Origin: DASZGI01 sp035938995
GTDB lineage: Bacteria; Actinomycetota; Actinomycetes; Streptomycetales; Catenulisporaceae
Direction of reading: 5' to 3'
DNA: 6,419 nucleotides
Assembly: GCF_035938995.1 (NCBI RefSeq)
Contig: NZ_DASZGI010000176.1
Span: 1 to 6,419 of the forward strand
The notes beneath the pieces were generated by a model. The model ran no database searches, was not told where the DNA came from, and saw only the letters and a list, made by a program, of their open reading frames with translations. The stretch's first letter is position 1. Each line of letters opens with the position of its first letter. Positions 1-4,476 of the stretch are shown piece by piece. The position numbers were made by a program, and so were the translations under genes.

Positions 1-1014
1 CGCGGCGGCGAGGTCGGCGACAACGCGGTAGGCCAGCGACGTCAGGTCCACGGGCTGCCGGGTCAGCTCGGCCCGGGTGGTGCGCGAGAGGTTCAGCAGG
101 TCGTCGATCAGCTGGCCCATGCGGTCGGTCGCGGCCAGCACCCGGCGCAGGTAGCCGCGGCCGGTCTCGTCGAGCGCCGCGGCGTAGTCCTCGAGGATCA
201 GCTCGCTGAATCCGGCGACCGCGCGCAGCGGCGCGCGCAGGTCGTGCGAGACCGAGTAGGCGAAGGCGTCGAGTTCGCGGGAGGACGCCTCGAGCTCGGC
301 GGTGCGCTCGCGCACCCGTTCCTCCAGGTCGGTGTTCAGCTGTCGCACGCGCTCCTCGGCCCGCTTGAGCTCGGTGATGTCGGTGGAGATGCCGCAGATG
401 ACCTGCCCGCGCCCATCCGTGTCGGCGATCGGGTACTTCACGGTGATGTAGGTGTGCGGGCCGTCGGGGTGCGGGGCGACCTCCTCCATCTGCACCGGGG
501 CGCCGCGCGCCAGGGCCTTGAGATCGTTGGCCCGGAAGTCGTCGGCGAGGTCGGCGGGGAACAGGTCGTGGTCGGTGAGGCCGACGATGTCCTGGCGCCG
601 GACCCCGAACAGCTGCTCGTACTGCCGGTTGACGAGCAGATAGCGGCCGGCGCCGTCGCGCATGTAGATGACCGCGGACGTGTTGTCGATCACCTTGAGC
701 AGCAGGTCGGCCTCGGCACGGGCGCCGGCGAGGTCCAGGCTCGCGCGGTCGGCGGCTTCGTGGCCGCGGGCGATGTGGCGGGCGCCGACGAGGGCCGCGC
801 CGCCGAGCACGAGAACGTTCCCGGCGAGCAGGGCGGCAACCGTCGCGGGGGTAGGGGTGGCGTCGGGTGCCGCGAGCAGGATGATCGCGTCGACGAGGCA
901 GGCCGCCACGATGAGCGCCGCCGCGAGCGCCACCGGGGATGCATGAATATGCAGGTGACGTGCGCCGAACGGCCCGGCGCCGCCGCTCGGAATCGGGGAG
1001 TGGGCTGCCGACAT
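1..1014 (-). CDS. PAS-domain sensor histidine kinase, C-terminus cut off by window edge
   Basis: This gene encodes a membrane-bound sensor kinase that would autophosphorylate on histidine and pass phosphate to a response regulator. 338 codons are visible. Two hydrophobic segments (about residues 27-49 and 58-79) form a short hairpin membrane anchor with almost no extracytoplasmic loop. A charged linker follows, then a PAS domain (about 103-220) containing NTSAVIYMRDGAGRYLLVNR and ending in the typical ICGISTDITELKRAEE. A coiled-coil stretch (about 217-245) leads into the HisKA helix with FAYSVSHDLRAPLRAV, where H257 is the expected phosphoacceptor. The second HisKA helix (LIDDLLNLSR) is present; the ATPase domain lies beyond base 1. 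The ATG is the first start after an in-frame TAG only two codons upstream, so the start is well fixed; a weak AGGG precedes it. The lack of an extracellular sensor suggests a cytoplasmic signal read by PAS, but the ligand cannot be told. The family call is firm; the partner regulator is unknown. Confidence 0.93.
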   Translation of the reverse strand, partial: MSAAHSPIPSGGAGPFGARHLHIHASPVALAAALIVAACLVDAIILLAAPDATPTPATVAALLAGNVLVLGGAALVGARHIARGHEAADRASLDLAGARAEADLLLKVIDNTSAVIYMRDGAGRYLLVNRQYEQLFGVRRQDIVGLTDHDLFPADLADDFRANDLKALARGAPVQMEEVAPHPDGPHTYITVKYPIADTDGRGQVICGISTDITELKRAEERVRQLNTDLEERVRERTAELEASSRELDAFAYSVSHDLRAPLRAVAGFSELILEDYAAALDETGRGYLRRVLAATDRMGQLIDDLLNLSRTTRAELTRQPVDLTSLAYRVVADLAAA

Positions 1015-1116
1015 GAGGCCCTACCGATCTGTCGCGCTGCGGCCGGGTCGGTCGGAGCCGTCCGCACGCGGCGCCCTCCTACGGTGACACCCGCCGGAGC
1101 GGGCCCGATTGCCGCC

Positions 1117-1145
1117 ATCCTGCGCCAAGATCGACTGGGTGACAA
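1117..1145 (-). promoter_or_regulatory. candidate promoter for the PAS histidine kinase
   Basis: On the minus strand TTGTCA (1145-1140) is separated by 17 bases from CAGGAT (1122-1117). The first differs from TTGACA by one base and the second from the actinobacterial TANNNT pattern by one base. Transcription would begin near 1110, leaving a leader of about 95 bases before the kinase ATG at 1014. This is pattern matching only, but the spacing is ideal and it lies in the gap between two co-directional genes. Confidence 0.35.
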
Positions 1146-1164
1146 GACGGTGATGTCGCGTTTA

Positions 1165-1201
1165 GGGCACGATCGCCCCACTTTAGACCACCCGGGTGAT
1201 C
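1165..1201 (-). terminator. candidate hairpin terminator after the PrnB-like gene
   Basis: Nine bases past the stop codon, the minus-strand RNA can form GAUCAC-CCGG-GUGGUC (1201-1186; six pairs including one U-G). A second hairpin follows, with GGGC/GCCC arms and a six-base loop (1178-1165). There is no U-tract after either, which is common in high-GC actinobacteria but makes the call tentative. The stems are short; this could equally be a chance palindrome around CCCGGG. Confidence 0.3.
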
Positions 1202-1209
1202 CACAACCG

Positions 1210-2532
1210 TCAGACGGGCGCGGTGAACCGAACGGTCGGAAGGTCTTCGAGCGCGGTGCCAGTGCCGGTGCCGGTGCCGCACAGCTCGGAGAGTTCACGG
1301 TGCGGCAGCTGCCCGAGGAACCTCAGCGGGTGGTTGCGACGCCCCTGCGTGAGCCGGACGAGTAGGGATTCCGCCATCCCGGTCGTGCCGCGGCGGTTGG
1401 ACACCGGCTCGCGATCCCCCTCGCCGGACGCGTCGCGCGTCCGTTGCGGCTTGAACAGGAACTTCTCGGTGAGCATGAGGTGCACGGCGCCGAACTTCGC
1501 GTTCGCCGCGAGCAGGAGATACCAGGCGGCGAGCTGCGGGTGTTCGCGGACGAGCGCGCGCAGGCTGCTCGCCTTGCACCGGCTCAGCGTGCCTGCGTCG
1601 AGGCCGAGGCTCGCAAGCAGGGCCGTCGGGAGCGGTGGCCGGACGGATTGCCGCTCAAGCATCGTGCGCTCGCTCTCAAGCAGCGAGGGATAGATGCGGC
1701 GCACGTGCTTCGCGTAGTCGGGGAAGTCGATGCCGAGCAGGAAATCCCGGCGCAGAAACTGCGGGTCCTGCGCCCCGGTCGGCGGCAGGTCGCCGAGCTC
1801 CCAGTGCACCGCGAACTGGCGGAAGACGTCCAGGAAGTGCGCGGTGTGTAGGCCGCCGCGCTCCGGGGCCAGCGCGGCGAAGTCCTGGTTGAAGCGGATC
1901 ATCGCGTCCATCAGCCGCGTCGCGAGCAGCACCCGGCCGACCGCGTCCGGGCCGAGCAGGTCCGCCGAGCCGTCGGCGAGCGGTTCGAGCAGTTCGTTGA
2001 CGGCGAGCTCGAACGCCTCCGACTTCTTCAGCAGCGCGAAGAACGAGAGCTCCCCGGCGTCGCCGGTATACGTGCGGGTCTCCTGGTCGGGGAAGCGGCC
2101 GGGCAGGACCGCGAGCGTCTCGCCGTCGGCCTCCACCCGGGTGGTCGGAGCGTTCCACCGCACGAGCGAGGCGTAGCAGTCCCGCGGCGGGTGCCCCGTT
2201 CCGCTCACGGCGGCGAGCCGGGCGAAGTAGGCCGGGAACGGGATGCGGGACGGACCCGCCGCCAGCAGTTCGAAGGACCGGGCCGGCGCTGCGGTGCGCG
2301 TCGGGTCGGCCTCCTGGTAGTGCCGGGCCACCGAAGAACCCGCCAGGCCGAGCAGCACGAGGAGTCGACAGGCTTGATCGGGGGAAACGGTCTCCGGCGA
2401 CGGCAACTCGTCGAGTACCGCCCGGCGCAGCCGTTCGGTGAGGATCTCGGCCGACTCGCGCCCCGCGAGCACGGAGCGGTTCAGCTCGGGGAGTTCCTCG
2501 AGCGTCCACCGGTTCCAGCGCTGCCAGGACAC
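1210..2532 (-). CDS. PrnB-like protein (PrnB/DUF1864 family, tryptophan/indoleamine dioxygenase superfamily)
   Basis: The 440-residue protein resembles PrnB, the haem enzyme that converts 7-chlorotryptophan to monodechloroaminopyrrolnitrin in pyrrolnitrin synthesis. The resemblance rests on ordered motifs recalled from PrnB: a PPR then WN pair (PPRDCYASLVRWNAP, 115-129), an R-x-YTG-x-x-x-E patch (RTYTGDAGE, 153-161), a helical middle region, and a late H-L-x-L-x-E-x motif (HLMLTEKF, H351) matching where PrnB carries its proximal haem histidine. It is roughly 80 residues longer than PrnB, with a longer N-terminus, an insert between the WN and YTG motifs, and an arginine-rich tail ending in a Gly-Thr repeat (419-426). 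No signal peptide or membrane segment is seen. The GTG start is the first codon available after an in-frame TGA three codons upstream, and AAGGGATGAGG (2547-2537) supplies a good ribosome site. No prnA, prnC or prnD homologue is visible, so the substrate is unknown; haem binding and dioxygenase-like chemistry are inferred from the family. Confidence 0.65.
   Translation of the reverse strand: MSWQRWNRWTLEELPELNRSVLAGRESAEILTERLRRAVLDELPSPETVSPDQACRLLVLLGLAGSSVARHYQEADPTRTAAPARSFELLAAGPSRIPFPAYFARLAAVSGTGHPPRDCYASLVRWNAPTTRVEADGETLAVLPGRFPDQETRTYTGDAGELSFFALLKKSEAFELAVNELLEPLADGSADLLGPDAVGRVLLATRLMDAMIRFNQDFAALAPERGGLHTAHFLDVFRQFAVHWELGDLPPTGAQDPQFLRRDFLLGIDFPDYAKHVRRIYPSLLESERTMLERQSVRPPLPTALLASLGLDAGTLSRCKASSLRALVREHPQLAAWYLLLAANAKFGAVHLMLTEKFLFKPQRTRDASGEGDREPVSNRRGTTGMAESLLVRLTQGRRNHPLRFLGQLPHRELSELCGTGTGTGTALEDLPTVRFTAPV
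1255..1278. repeat. four tandem 6-base units in the 3' end of the PrnB-like gene
   Basis: Units GGTGCC, AGTGCC, GGTGCC, GGTGCC lie head to tail (1255-1278). Read on the minus strand they encode (Gly-Thr)x4 at residues 419-426 of the PrnB-like protein. The unit is a multiple of three, so slippage would change tail length without shifting frame. Confidence 0.85.
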
Positions 2533-2581
2533 GGGACCTCATCCCTTGGACGGCCCGTCGGATAGGTCGGTTCTCCACCCG

Positions 2582-2613
2582 AAGCTAGAGATGAAAGATC
2601 ATGCTCAAGTCAA
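2582..2613 (-). promoter_or_regulatory. possible promoter of the PrnB-like gene
   Basis: A/T-rich DNA stands out sharply here against the GC-rich surroundings. On the minus strand TTGACT (2613-2608) is a near-consensus -35. The best -10-like match, TAGCTT (2587-2582), sits 20 bases away, longer than the usual 16-18; the overlapping TTGAGC (2608-2603) would give a 15-base spacer. Neither is ideal, so the region is a plausible promoter but its exact elements are uncertain. A leader of about 40-50 bases would precede the GTG start at 2532. Confidence 0.3.
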
Positions 2614-2619
2614 TATTTT
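2591..2619 (+). promoter_or_regulatory. candidate promoter reading toward the Hpt-like gene
   Basis: ATGAAA (2591-2596, four of six matches to TTGACA) and TATTTT (2614-2619, fits TANNNT) are separated by exactly 17 bases. Transcription would start near 2626 and give a leader of about 205 bases before the ATG at 2831, carrying the structured RNA at 2653-2735. It overlaps the minus-strand promoter candidate, so the two directions may compete for polymerase. Confidence 0.35.
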
Positions 2620-2652
2620 GTCTGGAAAGGCAATGGCACGAGGTCGGCCCGG

Positions 2653-2735
2653 GGCAGGGTCCACGGGTGAGAGGGACCAAAGCCGCTGCCGCCCGCCCGG
2701 CGTCTTTAGCCGAAGCTGAGGTGCCACAGACGCCG
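2653..2735 (+). promoter_or_regulatory. structured leader RNA, possible divergent GEMM-I (c-di-GMP-I) riboswitch
   Basis: Between the candidate promoter and the Hpt-like gene the plus strand can form several helices. GGTCC (2658-2662) pairs with GGACC (2674-2678). CGGCGTCT (2698-2705) pairs perfectly over eight bases with AGACGCCG (2728-2735), enclosing an inner hairpin TTAGC-CGAA-GCTGA (2706-2719). GGCA (2653-2656) can pair with TGCC at 2722-2725, or as GGCAG with CTGCC at 2686-2690; these alternatives exclude each other, as in a switch. GGGACCAAAGCC (2673-2684) resembles the GEMM-I core GGGACGCAAAGCC with one base missing, and GCTGAGGTGCC resembles its closing strand. Against this, the first hairpin has a 10-base loop rather than a clear GNRA tetraloop, and the core is not intact. 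The structure is better supported than the ligand identity. No U-tract terminator follows, so any control would more likely be at translation. Confidence 0.35.
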
Positions 2736-2830
2736 ACTTGGGATTGCGCGGGCAGACTCCGGGCGACGGCCCCGGCACCTGCGCCGCCGGAACCGGCCGC
2801 ACGCGAGGAGGGGACGGAAGCTCTCGGATC

Positions 2831-3220
2831 ATGGTCTCTCCCAGCGAGGGGCCCACGGTGGATCGCGGGCTGCTGGCGCGGCTGCGCGCGGACGTGGGCG
2901 ACGAGACGCTGCGCCGCTATGCCGACGCGTATCTCACCCTGCTGTCCGGGCGGCTCGACCTGGTCGAGCGCGCGGTCGCGGCGGGCGAGCGGGCCGAGGC
3001 GCTGCGCGTGCTGACCGACGTGCGGGTTGGCGCATCGATGCTCGGGGCGCAACGGTTCGCCGCCCGGGCCGGGACGCTCGAGGCGGCGGTGCGCACCGGG
3101 TCTCAGGATGAGGTCGAGGCCGGGCTCGCGCTCATCCGGGAGAGCGCGCGACTTATGGCCTCGGAAATGCGCAGGGAGGCGCGGCGCTCCGATCGGGAAC
3201 AGCCAGATCCGCGCGATTAG
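2831..3220 (+). CDS. Hpt-like domain protein lacking the phospho-accepting histidine
   Basis: A 129-residue, all-helical soluble protein whose core (about 12-113) aligns without gaps to the histidine phosphotransfer (Hpt) fold, from the acidic helix with YADAYLTLLSGRLDLVERAV through AAGERAEALRVL and MLGAQRFAARAGTLEAAV. In a working Hpt the centre reads A-H-x-L-K-G-S; here it reads L-T-D-V-R-V-G, placing Thr62 where the histidine should be and replacing the conserved Lys-Gly. The whole protein contains no histidine, so it cannot relay phosphate by the usual chemistry; a binding, docking or inhibitory role on a response regulator is possible. The start is uncertain: ATG at 2831 has its purine-rich GAGGAGGGG about 17 bases away, too far, whereas GTG at 2858 has GAGGGG (2846-2851) at a six-base spacing and would give 120 residues with the fold intact. 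It converges on the response-regulator gene, overlapping it by four bases. Confidence 0.7.
   Translation: MVSPSEGPTVDRGLLARLRADVGDETLRRYADAYLTLLSGRLDLVERAVAAGERAEALRVLTDVRVGASMLGAQRFAARAGTLEAAVRTGSQDEVEAGLALIRESARLMASEMRREARRSDREQPDPRD
2846..2860 (+). promoter_or_regulatory. ribosome-binding site favouring a GTG start for the Hpt-like gene
   Basis: GAGGGG (2846-2851) lies six bases before GTG (2858-2860), in frame with the upstream ATG at 2831. This is the best-placed Shine-Dalgarno match for the gene and suggests translation may start at the GTG, removing nine residues ahead of the Hpt fold. Confidence 0.45.
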
Positions 3221-4029
3221 CCGGAGCCTCCCGGCCCGCCGAACCGGTAGCCGACGCCGCGCACGGTGTGGATCCACCGGCCCTCGTGGGCGTCGTCGCC
3301 GAGCTTGCGGCGCAGGTTGGCGACGTGGACGTCGATCACGTGGTCGCCGCCGGGCCAGTCGGTGTGCCAGACCAGCCGGGCCAGCGTGTCGCGCTCCCAG
3401 ACCCGGCGCGGCTTGCTCATGAAGGCGGCCAGCAGGTCGAACTCGGTGCGGGTCAGCGGGATGGCCCGGCCGGCCAGCGTCACCTGGCGGCTCTCCCGGT
3501 CCAGGACGAGGTCGCCGCGGCACAGCTGGTCGGCGTCCGGATCCGCTCCGGCGGCGGCTTCGGCGCCCGGAGCAAACGGACCCGGGTCGGCCAGCCGAGG
3601 TCGCCGGAACATCGCGCCGATCCGCGCGCGCAACTCGCGCGGCGAGAACGGCTTCAGCATGTAGTCGTCGGCGCCGACCTCGAGCCCGATCAGCCGGTCG
3701 GTCTCCTCGGCGCGCGCGGTCAAGATGATCAGGTACGCGTTCGAGATCGCGCGCAGCCGCCGGCACACCTCGATCCCGTCGAGGTCGGGGAGCGTCAGAT
3801 CGAGGGTGACCAGGTCGGGCTGGAGCTGCGAGGCCAGCTCAAGCCCTTCAGCGGCGGTCGTCGCGCCGGACGCGTCGAAGCCGCCCTGGCGCAGGGTTTC
3901 GCACAGTAGGAAGCAGATGTCCGGCGCGTCCTCGATGACGAGTGCCTTAGGGCGCCCGGCGGTAACGCTGTGTTGACCAACGCCGTGCTCTCCAACGCTG
4001 TGCTGGCCAATGCTGTGCCCCTCCACCAT
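3217..4029 (-). CDS. OmpR/PhoB-family response regulator with repeat-containing N-terminal extension
   Basis: A 270-residue DNA-binding response regulator. The receiver domain (about 27-143) has the acidic pair E33-D34, the phosphorylated aspartate D77 in LVTLDLTLPDLDG, T104 in IILTARAEE and K126 in DDYMLKPFSPREL, so it appears fully competent. A Pro/Ala/Gly/Asp-rich linker (about 144-168) joins it to an OmpR-type winged helix (about 170-265) with TRTEFDLLAAFM, the recognition region DVHVANLRRKLG and the wing WIHTVRGVGYRF. Unusual is a 22-26 residue leader made of four His-starting pentapeptides (residues 5-24) before the receiver. Only ATG1 and GTG2 can start the protein, since no ATG, GTG or TTG occurs in frame before the receiver domain, so the leader should be translated. 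The gene begins 10 bases after the stop of the phosphoacceptor-domain gene, indicating an operon and probably a functional pair. The ATG has only a weak GGCGGCG upstream, consistent with translational coupling. Target genes are unknown. Confidence 0.93.
   Translation of the reverse strand: MVEGHSIGQHSVGEHGVGQHSVTAGRPKALVIEDAPDICFLLCETLRQGGFDASGATTAAEGLELASQLQPDLVTLDLTLPDLDGIEVCRRLRAISNAYLIILTARAEETDRLIGLEVGADDYMLKPFSPRELRARIGAMFRRPRLADPGPFAPGAEAAAGADPDADQLCRGDLVLDRESRQVTLAGRAIPLTRTEFDLLAAFMSKPRRVWERDTLARLVWHTDWPGGDHVIDVHVANLRRKLGDDAHEGRWIHTVRGVGYRFGGPGGSG
3967..4026. repeat. four imperfect tandem 15-base units at the start of the response-regulator gene
   Basis: Units 3967-3981, 3982-3996, 3997-4011 and 4012-4026 share the pattern GCYGTGYYSNCCAAY with few changes. 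On the minus strand they encode the pentapeptides HSIGQ, HSVGE, HGVGQ and HSVTA just after the first codons. They are in frame and the array abuts the start region. Third-position differences between units suggest the duplications are not brand new. Confidence 0.85.
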
Positions 4030-4039
4030 GCGCCGCCGC

Positions 4040-4321
4040 TCACGGTTCCAGCGCGTCGATGAGCGCGGTCAAGCGGGCGGTGTTGCGGGCGACCGCCTCC
4101 AGCAGCAGCGCCTGCTCTTCCGTGACCGGGCCCGCGGCACCGTCCGCGAGCAGTTCGACGTAGCCGCTGATGCTGGTCAGCGGCGTGCGCAACTGATGCG
4201 TCGCGTCGCGCAGCAGCTCGCCGGTGTCGCCGTCGAGCGGCCCCAGTGCCTCGCGTAGCGCGGCGACGGCCCCCGCCCCGCCCGGCCACCCGGATTCCTC
4301 AGCGTGTCGATGTTCACGCAT
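4040..4321 (-). CDS. stand-alone histidine-kinase dimerisation/phosphoacceptor (HisKA) domain protein
   Basis: A 93-residue protein that is essentially only the HisKA helical hairpin of a sensor kinase. Helix one carries LLRDATHQLRTPLTSISGYV with H42 as the expected phosphoacceptor, followed by the usual E/L pattern. Helix two reads through EEQALLLEAVARNTARLTAL and the protein stops at LIDALEP, exactly where kinases continue into the ATP-binding domain. No membrane segment, HAMP or PAS precedes it; the first 30 residues are a charged, Gly-rich lead. With no ATPase domain it cannot autophosphorylate alone; it could be phosphorylated in trans, relay phosphate to the adjacent regulator like a Spo0B-type phosphotransferase, or bind the regulator. 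A lost-domain relic is the alternative, but the regulator begins 10 bases after the stop and no remnant remains. The ATG directly follows an in-frame TGA and has no spaced ribosome site, fitting a leaderless mRNA. Confidence 0.82.
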   Translation of the reverse strand: MREHRHAEESGWPGGAGAVAALREALGPLDGDTGELLRDATHQLRTPLTSISGYVELLADGAAGPVTEEQALLLEAVARNTARLTALIDALEP

Positions 4322-4327
4322 TCACCC

Positions 4328-4357
4328 AGGCTAGATCCGCCTCCGGGGCACAGCCAA
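4328..4357 (-). promoter_or_regulatory. candidate promoter giving a leaderless mRNA for the HisKA-regulator operon
   Basis: On the minus strand TTGGCT (4357-4352, four of six matches to TTGACA) and TAGCCT (4333-4328, fits TANNNT) are 18 bases apart. Only six bases (GGGTGA) separate the -10 from the ATG at 4321, so transcription would begin at or within a base or two of the start codon. The absence of a usable ribosome-binding site supports this. Leaderless mRNAs are common in actinobacteria. Confidence 0.45.
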
Positions 4358-4451
4358 TCGGCGGCGACCGCTTTGAGCAAATGCTGACGATCACTTGAAA
4401 GCCGCTGAACGTTCGCCGCCGACGCTCTTCGCGAGGCAGCGGTGAAAGCTG
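4358..4451. other. intergenic control region between the HisKA operon and the glycosyltransferase operon
   Basis: This divergent gap is somewhat less GC-rich around 4370-4405. TTGAGC (4372-4377) and TTGAAA (4395-4400) on the plus strand are -35-like, but neither has a convincing TANNNT partner at 16-18 bases, so no promoter for the glycosyltransferase operon could be assigned. No coding potential or strong hairpin was seen. Confidence 0.3.
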
Positions 4452-4473
4452 CGGAGGGAACACGGAGGGAACA
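4452..4473 (+). repeat. perfect 11-base tandem duplication carrying two Shine-Dalgarno sequences
   Basis: CGGAGGGAACA occurs twice head to tail (4452-4462 and 4463-4473). Each copy contains GGAGGG; the second lies seven bases before the ATG at 4477 and is well placed to initiate the first glycosyltransferase, while the first is 18 bases away. The duplicated site may act as a standby ribosome-landing site or simply be a recent duplication. Confidence 0.85.
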
Positions 4474-4476
4474 ACG

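Noticed and set aside
244..1365. Plus-strand open frame of 373 codons opposite the PAS kinase
   Set aside because: The minus strand encodes an unmistakable PAS-HisKA protein here; the plus-strand product is low-complexity Val/Gly/Arg.
2738..2830. Upstream TTG start extending the Hpt-like protein by 31 residues
   Set aside because: The extension is Gly/Thr/Arg-rich, outside the fold, has no suitable ribosome site, and the region is better explained as leader RNA.
2585..3766. Minus-strand open frame of 393 codons across the Hpt-like gene and half the regulator
   Set aside because: It overlaps the regulator in another frame, is extremely Arg/Ala-rich at the start, and shows no motifs; the receiver and winged-helix frame is plainly the real one.
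3967..4026. Tandem 15-base units considered as regulator-binding iterons or a CRISPR array
   Set aside because: Units abut without spacers and are in frame within a coding region; too short for CRISPR. Operator function cannot be excluded but has no support.
4030..4042. Frameshift that would join the HisKA protein to a downstream ATPase domain
   Set aside because: The regulator begins 10 bases after the stop, and none of the frames there encodes N-, G1- or G2-box motifs, so no hidden kinase domain is present.
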